From NCBI RefSeq assembly GCF_004354555.1, contig NZ_PUFH01000008.1, positions 39,212 through 103,211 of the forward strand: 64,000 nt of DNA, written 5' to 3'. The notes under the pieces are model-generated. The model worked only from the letters and a program-made list of their open reading frames with translations, made no database searches and was not told the DNA's origin. This document shows, one piece after another, positions 27,241-35,782 of this stretch. Position 1 is the first letter of the stretch. The number at the start of each line of letters is the position of its first letter. The position numbers were made by a program, and so were the translations under genes. Source of the stretch: Leuconostoc citreum. GTDB taxonomy: Bacteria; Bacillota; Bacilli; Lactobacillales; Lactobacillaceae.

Positions 27241-27942
27241 TCACAATTTCGCTGCCGCTGCGTCATCAATAATGACTGTAACATTGGGATGTTGTTGAAG
27301 CACAGAAGCTGGGAGCTTTTCAGTGATAGGTCCAGATATCATTTGTGCCACTGCATCTGCTTTTTCAGCACCAAATGCCATTAACAATATATGCTTGGCG
27401 CTCATTACTGAACCAATGCCCATGGAAATTGCTTGTGTCGGTACATCTACTTCATGATCAAAAAAGCGCGCATTTGCATCAATTGTAGACTGCGTCAAAT
27501 CAACGATATGCGTTTTGCTATCAAAAGCTGTGCCGGGTTCGTTAAAACCAATGTGTCCATTACGACCAAGACCGAGCAACTGTAAATCAATAGGATTCTC
27601 TGCAATAATTCTGTCATACTGTGACGTGGCCGCTTGGCGGTCAGGATTTTTGCCATCAGGGATAAATGTTTGCTTGAACGCTTTATGATTAAATAAATGT
27701 TGCGCCATAAAAAAATGATAACTTTGTGGATCATTACCAGAAAGACCTAGATATTCGTCTAAATTAATAGCAGTAGCCTGAGAAAAATCTAGTGGACTTT
27801 CAACAAGGCGTTGGTATAAAGGTACCGGTGTAGAACCCGTTGCTAAGCCAAAAACCCTTGCCCCTTTGGTTAAGGTCTCTGCAAAGATGTCATAGGCACG
27901 TGCAGCACCTTGGCTTGCGTTGTTAACTTTTATAATGTTCAT
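27241..27942 (-). CDS. nagB: Glucosamine-6-phosphate deaminase
   Basis: Converts glucosamine 6-phosphate to fructose 6-phosphate and ammonia, joining amino-sugar use to glycolysis. The 233-residue protein has the phosphate-binding [15 protein letters not shown], the catalytic NLDEYLGL, and [16 protein letters not shown]. The ATG at 27942 has AGGAGGAG directly upstream. Two NagR-type operators and a promoter lie just upstream, so it is probably repressed when glucosamine 6-phosphate is low. pgi follows in the same direction, taking up its product. Confidence 0.95.
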   Translation of the reverse strand: MNIIKVNNASQGAARAYDIFAETLTKGARVFGLATGSTPVPLYQRLVESPLDFSQATAINLDEYLGLSGNDPQSYHFFMAQHLFNHKAFKQTFIPDGKNPDRQAATSQYDRIIAENPIDLQLLGLGRNGHIGFNEPGTAFDSKTHIVDLTQSTIDANARFFDHEVDVPTQAISMGIGSVMSAKHILLMAFGAEKADAVAQMISGPITEKLPASVLQQHPNVTVIIDDAAAAKL

Positions 27943-27955
27943 CGTTACTCCTCCT

Positions 27956-27986
27956 ATTGGTCTATACCACTTCGGTCTATACCAAT
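27956..27986 (-). promoter_or_regulatory. Two tandem NagR/GntR-type operators before nagB
   Basis: The palindromic core GGTATAGACC (reading on the minus strand) occurs twice, at 27959-27968 and 27974-27983, fifteen bases apart, each flanked by A/T-rich halves. It resembles the dre boxes of NagR/DasR-type GntR regulators. The pair lies between the -10 box and the SD. Confidence 0.8.
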
Positions 27987-28015
27987 ATAATACCACATTA
28001 TTACGGCTTTGAAAA
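27987..28015 (-). promoter_or_regulatory. Promoter of nagB
   Basis: TTTTCA (28015-28010), 17 bases, TATTAT (27992-27987) with an extended TGG in front of the -10. The operators begin directly downstream. Confidence 0.65.
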
Positions 28016-28029
28016 GGTACAATAAAAAA

Positions 28030-28062
28030 GGACAAATTATTATTTTAAATAACAACTTGTCC
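28030..28062 (-). terminator. Terminator of the D,D-carboxypeptidase gene
   Basis: A 14-bp stem with two G-U pairs (28030-28043 with 28049-28062) is followed on the minus strand by six T. Confidence 0.88.
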
Positions 28063-28071
28063 TGCTTATAA

Positions 28072-29349
28072 TTACCCAAAAATGTCACGCCAGACACGTG
28101 TCCACCACGGTGCTTGTGTTGTGTCTATCGTTGATTTTAATAATAAATTACGGCTATTAACAGACGTGTTCGGTAAAAATACGACGTCAGGTAGTGCCAG
28201 TTGGGCTAGTGCAACGGATTGACCCCGAGCTACTTTTTTAGGATGTCGGCTTAATGTTGTGTGGTTCACCTTGATTGGTGCCTGTTTTTGATGCCAAAAA
28301 GTTTTAGTTTGGCCAACAACAACCGGTACTTCTTTTCGTTTCATATCTAACATTTTTACTTTTTTGCAATCAGAAAGTACGCTGCCGGCCTCAAAAGTCT
28401 CTGGTACCTGTGATTTGAGTACATCATTCACAATGTTAATTGTCTCTTGATATCTCGTTACTGTATCAGTATAATAGCCAGCACCATTCACTACAGTAAT
28501 AAATTCATGGCCTGCTTGATCTTTGACAATTCCTGTAAAAGCAGCCCCTGATTCTGGGGTTGACCCTGTCTTTAAGCCCTCAATGATTAAATGATTTGGA
28601 TTCGATACTTTCTTTGAGTGTTGGTGACGAAATAAAAACTGGTCAGTGGTTAATTTCACAGTACGATTAGCTGATGCCGATTTATAAGAAATAAAATCGC
28701 TCTCACCCAAAGTACGAATATTAGGATCTAATTTAATAATTTCACGTGCTAGCATGGCCAAGTGCTCGGCACTGGCTAAATTAGCGGCCTCACCAGGCTC
28801 ATGAGCTATTTTATTTTCAAAAGCATTACCATTCACTTGACCAGCGGCATTGTACCATTTGGAGTGATCTAATTTCAATTCATTAGCCCATGATTGTAAT
28901 GCTGCTTGAGTCGTCATACCTTTAGGTGTTAAATATTCGCTCAGTGCAAATGATGCATCATTTGCGGAAATCGTGAGCATAGCATTGTACAGTTCTCGAA
29001 CGGTTAAATGGTCACCTGCTTTAATATCAAGATGAGAATAAACATACTTAGGTTGATGAGATAAATCTGCTTTACTCGTAATTGGAATCGGTGTATCCCA
29101 GGTTAGTTTGCCGTCATGAATCGCACGAAGTGCAGCATATGCTGTTAACATTTTTGATTGTGACGCAATCATACCAAGTTTTGTCGCATTTCTAGTCGCT
29201 AATACCTGTCCTGTTCTTGCATCAACAACAACTGCTGAGGTCAATGACTCTTTTAAATCTATTGGCTTAGCCGATGGTGCTGCTGACACAATACGCACGA
29301 AACTTATTAATCCTACACTAAAAAATACGACAAATTTAATCCACTTCAT
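28072..29349 (-). CDS. Serine-type D-alanyl-D-alanine carboxypeptidase (PBP5/DacA type)
   Basis: Trims the terminal D-Ala (or D-Lac) of peptidoglycan stem peptides outside the cell. The 425-residue protein has a signal peptide ending about residue 24 (RIVSAAPS), the active-site motifs SQSK (usually SMTK), SAND and LKTGS, and a C-terminal region with a final amphipathic stretch (PWWTRVWRDIFG) that may bind the membrane. It overlaps the histidine kinase gene by 14 bases, so it is probably under the VanRS-like system. Confidence 0.92.
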   Translation of the reverse strand: MKWIKFVVFFSVGLISFVRIVSAAPSAKPIDLKESLTSAVVVDARTGQVLATRNATKLGMIASQSKMLTAYAALRAIHDGKLTWDTPIPITSKADLSHQPKYVYSHLDIKAGDHLTVRELYNAMLTISANDASFALSEYLTPKGMTTQAALQSWANELKLDHSKWYNAAGQVNGNAFENKIAHEPGEAANLASAEHLAMLAREIIKLDPNIRTLGESDFISYKSASANRTVKLTTDQFLFRHQHSKKVSNPNHLIIEGLKTGSTPESGAAFTGIVKDQAGHEFITVVNGAGYYTDTVTRYQETINIVNDVLKSQVPETFEAGSVLSDCKKVKMLDMKRKEVPVVVGQTKTFWHQKQAPIKVNHTTLSRHPKKVARGQSVALAQLALPDVVFLPNTSVNSRNLLLKSTIDTTQAPWWTRVWRDIFG

Positions 29350-30445
29350 CTCTATTTCCCCTACTTTGCTTGAGTGGCAACGTCATAATAAATGTTGTTA
29401 ACTCAGCATCTGATGTTGCACGAACAGTGCCCCCATGTTGCAAAATAATGCCTTTAACAATGGCTAAACCTAAACCTGTCCCACCCGTCTTACTATTACG
29501 AGAACTTTCGACACGATAAAAACGATCAAAAATTTCCAATAGGGCTTCCTGAGGAATCTGAACACCATTGTTAATCACACGAATTTCTACTTCTTGTGCC
29601 TTTACCTGCGCGGTTAGCTTAATATATGTTGCCCCTTCGCCATATTTAAAAGCGTTCGTAATGAGATTAATTAATACGCGCGCTAATTTATCAGAATCTG
29701 CTTCCAAAATAATGAGTTCTGGGTTGGTGATTTGCATCATTTCAATTTGATGTTCGTGTGCTTCGATTTCATAACTGGCGAGAAGTTGTGCAAACAAATC
29801 GCCTAAACTAATAGTTGTTAAATTCAAGACTGCATCTCGAGCCTGTGTTTTTGAGAATTCAAATAAATCCTCGACTAATATTTTCATTTGATTCGATTTA
29901 TCATAAGCAGTATGAATATATTTAGCACGATCTTCAGGACTCAAAGTCGTTGCGTTCATTTCCACTAACCCAAGATAACCAATAATAGCAGTAAGCGGTG
30001 TACGTAAGTCATGTGAAATATTAGTAATCATTTCATCCTTGGAGCGTTCACTTGCACGTTCTTCTTCCCGGATTTTTCGCGTATTTTTGGCTATCTTGTT
30101 AGAGACGTCAATAAGGGCTTGTGTTCGCGGGGCGTAGTGTGCATGCCAATCAATTGTCATATCTGAATTTTCTTTGGCAATTTGGTGTAAATCACGGATT
30201 AAGTGAATTAAACTTTCTGCTTGGCGCCAACGAACGTATTGCCAAAACACAATCACTAAGTCACCTAGTATCAAAATTAACATACTTAACCAGAAACGCC
30301 ATCGTAAAGCTATGTGAGCCGCTTGCCCTAGTAATACTGTGGCAGACAATACGAACCAACTAAAAAGCAGTAGTAACAATACTGTTCCTACCGCATAATA
30401 TATTTTGGTGCGATTGTGCTTAAAAAATAACGATAGTTTGTTCAT
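29336..30445 (-). CDS. Sensor histidine kinase (VanS/PhoR-like)
   Basis: A 369-residue membrane kinase with two membrane helices at about residues 16-38 and 45-65 and almost no extracellular loop, so it may sense within the membrane. The phosphoacceptor is in MITNISHDLRTPLTAIIGYL, followed by N box (LINLITNAFKYG), and the ATP-lid GTGLGLAIVKGI. It overlaps both the regulator upstream and the carboxypeptidase downstream. The layout regulator-kinase-carboxypeptidase recalls VanR-VanS with a VanY-like target, though no resistance ligase genes are here. Confidence 0.9.
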   Translation of the reverse strand: MNKLSLFFKHNRTKIYYAVGTVLLLLLFSWFVLSATVLLGQAAHIALRWRFWLSMLILILGDLVIVFWQYVRWRQAESLIHLIRDLHQIAKENSDMTIDWHAHYAPRTQALIDVSNKIAKNTRKIREEERASERSKDEMITNISHDLRTPLTAIIGYLGLVEMNATTLSPEDRAKYIHTAYDKSNQMKILVEDLFEFSKTQARDAVLNLTTISLGDLFAQLLASYEIEAHEHQIEMMQITNPELIILEADSDKLARVLINLITNAFKYGEGATYIKLTAQVKAQEVEIRVINNGVQIPQEALLEIFDRFYRVESSRNSKTGGTGLGLAIVKGIILQHGGTVRATSDAELTTFIMTLPLKQSRGNRDEVD

Positions 30446-31134
30446 TAATTTACTTCAATCTTATAGCCGACACCCCAAACGGTTTGAATGACTTGGTCAC
30501 CATTCGTGGCTTCTTCAATCTTATCACGTAGATGTGATACATGTACCATAACTGTTTTAGCTGAGACAACCGATTCTTGTTGCCAAACACGTTCAAAAAT
30601 ATCATCGGCTGAAAACACACGATTTGGATGAGAGGCTAATAAGTAAAGAATACCGAATTCTAAGGCCGTCAAATTGACAATGTCGCCATTGGCCGTTTTC
30701 ACTTCATGACTGTCTTTGTTAATCACTAACGAACCAATATCTAAAACATCAGGCGTTTTATCTTGTACGGCATTGTCTGCCCGTCGTAATAACGACCGAA
30801 CACGGGCCATGACTTCTAATGGATTAAAAGGTTTTGTCACATAATCATCCGCACCTGTAATCAGTCCCTGAATTTTGTCCATATCGCCCGACTTAGCTGA
30901 CAACATCAAAATTGGCACACGACTGTCTTTGCGGACAATCTTAACCACTTCTAGCCCATTCATATTGGGCATCATAACATCTAAAATCATCAGTCCAATA
31001 TCTGGATTGGTATTCAGTTTTGAAATGGCTTCTTTACCATCTGCAGCCATGACTGGCTCATAGCCTTCATTTTTAAGATAAATTTCGAGCAATTCAGCTA
31101 TTTCAATATCGTCGTCAACAACTAAAATCTTCAT
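30445..31134 (-). CDS. OmpR/VanR-family response regulator
   Basis: A 229-residue two-domain regulator: a receiver domain with acidic pair VDDD at residues 6-9, the phosphoacceptor Asp in LMILDVMMPNMNG and the conserved Lys in DDYVTKPF, then a winged-helix DNA-binding domain ending in VWGVGYKIEVN. AGGAG precedes the ATG by nine bases. It is the first gene of the three-gene signalling and cell-wall operon. Confidence 0.93.
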   Translation of the reverse strand: MKILVVDDDIEIAELLEIYLKNEGYEPVMAADGKEAISKLNTNPDIGLMILDVMMPNMNGLEVVKIVRKDSRVPILMLSAKSGDMDKIQGLITGADDYVTKPFNPLEVMARVRSLLRRADNAVQDKTPDVLDIGSLVINKDSHEVKTANGDIVNLTALEFGILYLLASHPNRVFSADDIFERVWQQESVVSAKTVMVHVSHLRDKIEEATNGDQVIQTVWGVGYKIEVN

Positions 31135-31146
31135 CAGTAGCGTCTC

Positions 31147-31851
31147 CTATTTTTTAGTCTTGGCTGAATCCAAACGTGCTTGTTGTGATAACTGGCTAAT
31201 AGCAAAGAAACCGCCCTTCAAACCAGCTTTTTGGCGATTCCAACGGAATAGGCCATATGCAGCCGCAGCTAAAATAATATAAGCAACTGGCGGCAAAGTT
31301 GGATTAATAACTGGTGGTAATAGACCAAGTATCAAAAAGCCAATTAACCATGCCACAACTGCTGCAATGAGGTATAACCATCTTCGTGAATTAGATGGTG
31401 CATTCTCGGGTGCTTTTGGATTAGGTGTAAGCTTGAGAATAATTCCCGTGTAGATTGACCCACCTAAAGCAGCAATAAGCAATAGGGAAATAATGCCAGC
31501 ACCTTGATTTGCTTGCTGTTTAGCGAAAAACAGTGATAAGCCAAATACACCACTAAACAGCATAAAAATAACAAGTGACGTATCTAATGCTAAGGGGGCA
31601 AATTTATAATCATGCAATTTTTTGGCAGTTACTGTCGGATCTAAATATTTTTGCGCCGCCTGTGTAGGCGTTCCAAATAGTTGAACAGCTGTGGTTCCTG
31701 TTCCTTGTGCTGCAAGCAATTCTGCGGTAACTTCATCAGTAATCTCTTCTATCTTTTCTGCTGATAAATGACTGTTTTGCGCCACAATTTTTTTGAAACG
31801 AAAAATAAAATCTTCGTTTTTCTTAGTTAATTGATGCTTTTCTTCTACCAT
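31147..31851 (-). CDS. DUF1129 membrane protein
   Basis: 234 residues: a soluble N-terminal helical part (about residues 1-85, with AVQLFGTPTQAAQKYL) followed by four to five membrane helices and a basic tail, the layout of DUF1129 proteins, which are common in lactobacilli and of unknown function. GGAGG precedes the ATG. It lies 12 bases before the response regulator, with ychF upstream, so it could be transcribed with either. Confidence 0.85.
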   Translation of the reverse strand: MVEEKHQLTKKNEDFIFRFKKIVAQNSHLSAEKIEEITDEVTAELLAAQGTGTTAVQLFGTPTQAAQKYLDPTVTAKKLHDYKFAPLALDTSLVIFMLFSGVFGLSLFFAKQQANQGAGIISLLLIAALGGSIYTGIILKLTPNPKAPENAPSNSRRWLYLIAAVVAWLIGFLILGLLPPVINPTLPPVAYIILAAAAYGLFRWNRQKAGLKGGFFAISQLSQQARLDSAKTKK

Positions 31852-31899
31852 GTTGGTCGTCCTCCGAGACTATGTACGCAACCCGCAGGTTGTCTTATT

Positions 31900-33000
31900 T
31901 TAGACGTTAAATCTAAATTCAATAATATCACCGTCATTAACGATGTATTCTTTACCTTCTGATCGTAATTTACCAGCCTCTTTAACAGCTTTAACCGAAC
32001 CAAGTTTATCAAGATCTGCAAAAGCAATTGTTTCAGCACGAATAAAGCCACGCTCAAAATCGGAATGAATAACGCCAGCAGTTTGTGGTGCTTTCATACC
32101 TGCTTTAAATGTCCACGCACGCGTTTCTTTACCACCAGCGGTAAAGAATGTACGTAAATCAAGCAGGTGGTATGCTGCGCGAATTAATTTGTTTAGGCCA
32201 GGCTCTGTCACACCAGCCATTTCAAGAAATTCAGCCTTATCTTCGTCAGCTAACTGAGCAATTTCTTCTTCAGCACTAGCCGACAGCCCAATAACATCTG
32301 CCCCTTCTGTGGCAGCAAAATCTTGAATAGCTTTAAAATACTTAGATGATTCAGGATCTGCCATGTCATCTTCAGCCAAATTAGCAACATATAATACAGG
32401 CTTAGTCGTCAGTAAAAATAGTCCCTTTACAATTTTTTGCTCATCATCTGTAAATGTTATTGTTCGTACAGATTTACCAGCTTCAAGCACTGGCTTGATT
32501 TTTTCTAAAACCGAAAACTCGGCTTTTGCTGCTTTATCTGCACCTTTGGCTGCGCGTGCTACCTTGCTATAGCGCTTATCAACAGTCTCTAAATCAGCTA
32601 AAATCAATTCAGTATTGATTGTATCAATATCATCTAATGGATTAACTACCCCATTGACGTGAATAATGTCATCACCGTCAAAGGCACGAACCACGTGAAT
32701 AATGGCATTAACTTGACGAATATTTTCTAAAAACTTATTGCCGAGACCCTCACCTTGCGAAGCACCTTTAACGATACCTGCAATATCAGTAAATTCAAAG
32801 GTTGTCGGAATAATTTTGTCTGCCGGCACTAATTCTTGAATACGTGCCAGACGATCATCAGGCACTTCAACCATACCTACATTTGGTTCAATTGTTGCAA
32901 ACGGATAGTTTGCCATTTCAGCTCCAGCTTTAGTGATTGCATTAAAGAGCGTTGATTTGCCGACGTTAGGAAGACCGACGATTCCAGCAGTAAGTGCCAT
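31900..33000 (-). CDS. ychF: Redox-regulated P-loop ATPase YchF
   Basis: A 366-residue Obg-related protein that prefers ATP, with links to ribosomes and stress response. The G1 motif GLPNVGKSTLFNAI, switch region FTDIAGIVKGAS, and the TGS domain at the C terminus (RAWTFKAGMKAPQTAGVIHSDFERGFIRAE) are clear. The family begins at MALTAGIVGLPN, so the start at 33000 is certain. Between its SD (AAAGGAGG, 33059-33052) and the ATG lies a perfect 15-bp hairpin. It is the end of the rsmG-parA-parB-DUF951-ychF cluster. Confidence 0.96.
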   Translation of the reverse strand: MALTAGIVGLPNVGKSTLFNAITKAGAEMANYPFATIEPNVGMVEVPDDRLARIQELVPADKIIPTTFEFTDIAGIVKGASQGEGLGNKFLENIRQVNAIIHVVRAFDGDDIIHVNGVVNPLDDIDTINTELILADLETVDKRYSKVARAAKGADKAAKAEFSVLEKIKPVLEAGKSVRTITFTDDEQKIVKGLFLLTTKPVLYVANLAEDDMADPESSKYFKAIQDFAATEGADVIGLSASAEEEIAQLADEDKAEFLEMAGVTEPGLNKLIRAAYHLLDLRTFFTAGGKETRAWTFKAGMKAPQTAGVIHSDFERGFIRAETIAFADLDKLGSVKAVKEAGKLRSEGKEYIVNDGDIIEFRFNV

Positions 33001-33009
33001 AGTTTAGGT

Positions 33010-33059
33010 ATATATTTTGCTAAGTATCTAGCTATTCTTAGCAAAATATATCCTCCTTT
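33010..33059 (-). promoter_or_regulatory. SD separated from the ychF start by a perfect 15-bp hairpin
   Basis: Minus-strand order: AAAGGAGG (33059-33052), stem arm 33051-33037, 12-base loop, stem arm 33024-33010, nine bases, ATG at 33000. The two arms are exact reverse complements. No T run follows, so it is not an intrinsic terminator. Confidence 0.8.
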
Positions 33060-33075
33060 CTTAAAATACTTCGTA

Positions 33076-33279
33076 TTAGTTATCTTTTTGAGATGATAAA
33101 ACTTTTTTTAAACGTTTATTAAAGTCAAATCGTGGCATCATAATTCCGCGACCACAATTCGTGCAAGTTAATTTAATATCTGCACCAATTCTTGTGATTC
33201 GCCACGAATTGGTCCCACAAGCGTGTGGTTTTTTCATTTCCACGACATCTTGTAATTCATAAGTTATTGGTTCAGCCAT
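33076..33279 (-). CDS. DUF951 small protein
   Basis: A 67-residue protein with the DUF951 pattern: DVVEMKKPHACGTNSWRITRIGADIKLTCTNCGRGIMMPR. The three or four Cys (KPHACG, CTNCG) probably bind zinc. Function unknown. It is nearly always found beside ychF and parB in low-GC Gram-positives, as here; it starts immediately after the parB stop. Confidence 0.92.
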   Translation of the reverse strand: MAEPITYELQDVVEMKKPHACGTNSWRITRIGADIKLTCTNCGRGIMMPRFDFNKRLKKVLSSQKDN

Positions 33280-34182
33280 TTAGTCTACCTCAACATTTAA
33301 CAGCGCTAAAATACGACTCAAATCATCATTGGAAAGATAATTAATTTCAATTTTTCCGCTACCTTTTTCCGTAGCATTGACTTTAACTTTCGTACCAAAT
33401 TTCTCTTCAAGTTGTGTGGCTAATGCGCGAATATATGGTGACGTTGGTGTTGCTGGTTGCTTTTCGACAGGCCCCTCATTTATCTGTTTTACTAATACTT
33501 CGACTTGACGGACTGTCAGTTGACGACTGACCACAGTCTGCGCTAACTCTTCAATATTAGCTTTTACTTTTAAGCCTAGTAGCGCACGCGCTTGACCCAT
33601 TGATAACAAACCAGACTGTACCATGTCTTGCACAGCTTCAGGCAATTTCAACAAACGGACCGCATTCGCTACTGTCGTACGTTCCTTACCTACTTTGTGA
33701 GCTACTTGTGCTTGTGTCAACTTAAGTTGTGACATCAACCCACTGTACGCTTGTGCTTCTTCAATAGCATCCAAATTATCACGTTGCAAATTTTCAATTA
33801 ATGCAACGGCAGCCATTGTATTATCATCAACATCACGCACAATGGCACTAATTGTTGCCTGCTTAGCTAATTTCGAAGCACGCACGCGCCGTTCACCAGC
33901 AATAATTTGAAAATCATTACCAAACCGTCTCACAATAATGGGTGTCAATACGCCATTTTCACGAATAGAATCAGCAAGTTCTTGTAATTTACCTTCATCA
34001 AAACGGTGTCTTGGTTGAAAAGGATTTGCAGTGATACGGTTCAAATTCAATCGTTCAACACGTTCAAATTCTGTTATTTTTTTGGTTGCTTGTTTAGTAT
34101 GCTCAAGAGTTTCTTCAGTAACATTATTTGCATTAAACAAACCACCTAGGCCTTTACCTAACCCACCTTTTTTAGTTGCCAT
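33280..34182 (-). CDS. parB: ParB-family chromosome partition protein
   Basis: A 300-residue CTP-dependent parS-binding clamp for chromosome segregation. The N-terminal ParB/Srx domain includes NPFQPR, IRENGVLTPIIVRR and the CTP-binding GERRVRASKLA; a helix-turn-helix KLTQAQVAHKVGKERTTVANAVRLL follows, and a C-terminal dimer domain ends the protein. It overlaps parA by 11 bases. I found no clear parS palindrome in this cluster. Confidence 0.95.
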   Translation of the reverse strand: MATKKGGLGKGLGGLFNANNVTEETLEHTKQATKKITEFERVERLNLNRITANPFQPRHRFDEGKLQELADSIRENGVLTPIIVRRFGNDFQIIAGERRVRASKLAKQATISAIVRDVDDNTMAAVALIENLQRDNLDAIEEAQAYSGLMSQLKLTQAQVAHKVGKERTTVANAVRLLKLPEAVQDMVQSGLLSMGQARALLGLKVKANIEELAQTVVSRQLTVRQVEVLVKQINEGPVEKQPATPTSPYIRALATQLEEKFGTKVKVNATEKGSGKIEINYLSNDDLSRILALLNVEVD

Positions 34183-34933
34183 ATTGTTTCAAAACCTCCT
34201 GTGCAAGTTCTGTATACACCTGAGCACCAATAGACTTTGGATCAAAATCAATAATGGCTTGACCATAAGAAGGCGCCTCACTTAAACGTACTGAACGAGG
34301 CACAACTGTGTGATACACTTTATCACCAAAATATTGGCGAACTTCTTCTGAAACTTGTTTAGCTAAATTAGTTCTGCCATCATACATTGTCAATAGTATG
34401 CCAGCAATATCCAGTGACTCATTAAACTGTTTACGGACTAATTCAATCGTATTCAGTAGTTGCCCTAGACCCTCTAAAGCATAAAACTCTGTCTGCACAG
34501 GAATTAAAATAGCGTCAGCTGCAGTAAAAGCATTAACTGTTAATAGTCCTAAGGCTGGTGGATTGTCAATTAATATAAAATCATAATCATCACTGACAGT
34601 CATTAATGCCTTCTGGAGTCGGTATTCTCTTTGTTTTTGCGTAGCAAGTTCAATTTCAGCACCAGACAATTGGATAGTGGCTGGTAATAAATCATAATTA
34701 TCAGTTGGTACAATTACATCTCTAAGGGCAGCGCCATCAACTATCACGTCATAACTATCTAGTGCTAACTCAGATTTATCAATGCCCGACCCACTAGTAG
34801 CATTACCTTGTGCATCAATATCAACCAAGAGAACGCGCTGTCCATCCTGTGCCAATGCCGCACCTAAATTAATACTTGTCGTTGTCTTACCAACACCACC
34901 TTTTTGGTTGGCTAATGCAATTATATGTGCCAT
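34172..34933 (-). CDS. parA: ParA-family ATPase (Soj)
   Basis: A 253-residue Walker-type ATPase partner of ParB. The deviant Walker A KGGVGKTTTSINLG is at about residues 10-23, with IDAQGNAT and the Walker B region ILIDNPPALG. AAAGGA lies about 12 bases before the ATG, with a small ATGC/GCAT repeat in between. Upstream is rsmG, the common order near the chromosome origin. Confidence 0.95.
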   Translation of the reverse strand: MAHIIALANQKGGVGKTTTSINLGAALAQDGQRVLLVDIDAQGNATSGSGIDKSELALDSYDVIVDGAALRDVIVPTDNYDLLPATIQLSGAEIELATQKQREYRLQKALMTVSDDYDFILIDNPPALGLLTVNAFTAADAILIPVQTEFYALEGLGQLLNTIELVRKQFNESLDIAGILLTMYDGRTNLAKQVSEEVRQYFGDKVYHTVVPRSVRLSEAPSYGQAIIDFDPKSIGAQVYTELAQEVLKQYGN

Positions 34934-34987
34934 ATGCTGTTGGCATCCTTTCTTTGAATATGGAAATAGTATCTCAGTCGTGCCTCA

Positions 34988-35707
34988 TTAAGTAATTGGC
35001 TTTTTATTGGGTGTCCCAGCTTGACGCGGATACTTTTTAGGGGTTTTCTTGTGCTTATCAACTACTTGAATGACACGTTGGTCGCCATTGGGCAGCTTAA
35101 AGTCAAAGGCACTTGATACTGTGCCCCCCAGCGTTGCTAAAGCTTGTTGTCCGTCAGCCAATTCTTGCTCTGCAGCAGCGCCTTTCATCACTAACAACGC
35201 ACCGCCCACTTTAACAAAGGGCAACGTATACTCAGCTAAAACACTAGTTCGAGCGAGCGCTCTGGCCGTTGCAAAATCAAACTGTTCGCGATAGGCAACA
35301 TTTTGACCAATGTCTTCTGCTCGGCCATGAACAATTGATACATTTTTTAAGTCCAACGTATCCACAACATCTTGGAGAAAGCGTACACGCTTTTGCAAAG
35401 CATCAACCATGGTGATTTTCAATTGTGGAAAAGCAATTTTTAAAGGCAAAGATGGGAAACCTGCACCAGTACCAACGTCAATTAATGTGCTTGATTGATG
35501 CTGTAACGCCTTCACATAAATAGCAACGGTTAATGAATCATAAAAATGTTTTAAGTAAACATCTTTCTCATCGGTAATCGCTGTCAAATTAAATTGTTTG
35601 TTAGCTTCAACAAGTAGTTCAAAATAACGTTGAAATTGTTCAATCTGTTGTTCTGTTAATGTAATACCAGCATCATTTAAGGCTGAAATAAACGCTTCGA
35701 CTGTCAA
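34988..35707 (-). CDS. rsmG: 16S rRNA (guanine-N7)-methyltransferase RsmG
   Basis: Methylates G527 of 16S rRNA. A 239-residue Rossmann methyltransferase with FNLTAI near residue 40, LIDVGTGAGFPSLPLKI, and TARALARTSVLAEYTLPFVK. The start is a TTG at 35707, seven bases after GGAG; no better ATG exists. The basic C-terminal tail (KHKKTPKKYPRQAGTPNKKP) is typical of lactobacilli and reaches the stop before parA. Confidence 0.95.
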   Translation of the reverse strand: MTVEAFISALNDAGITLTEQQIEQFQRYFELLVEANKQFNLTAITDEKDVYLKHFYDSLTVAIYVKALQHQSSTLIDVGTGAGFPSLPLKIAFPQLKITMVDALQKRVRFLQDVVDTLDLKNVSIVHGRAEDIGQNVAYREQFDFATARALARTSVLAEYTLPFVKVGGALLVMKGAAAEQELADGQQALATLGGTVSSAFDFKLPNGDQRVIQVVDKHKKTPKKYPRQAGTPNKKPIT

Positions 35708-35782
35708 TTATTTGCTCCATTTCAAGTTTGTACAGCACAAAAAGCGCTAATTACAACTACTTTTAGAATACCTGAAAAAGCC

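Noticed and set aside
33010..33051. ychF upstream hairpin as terminator of the DUF951 gene
   Set aside because: There is no T run after the stem and the stem is A/T-rich, and an SD directly precedes it.
33280..35707. parS sites in the parAB cluster
   Set aside because: No sequence close to TGTTTCACGTGAAACA was found there by eye.
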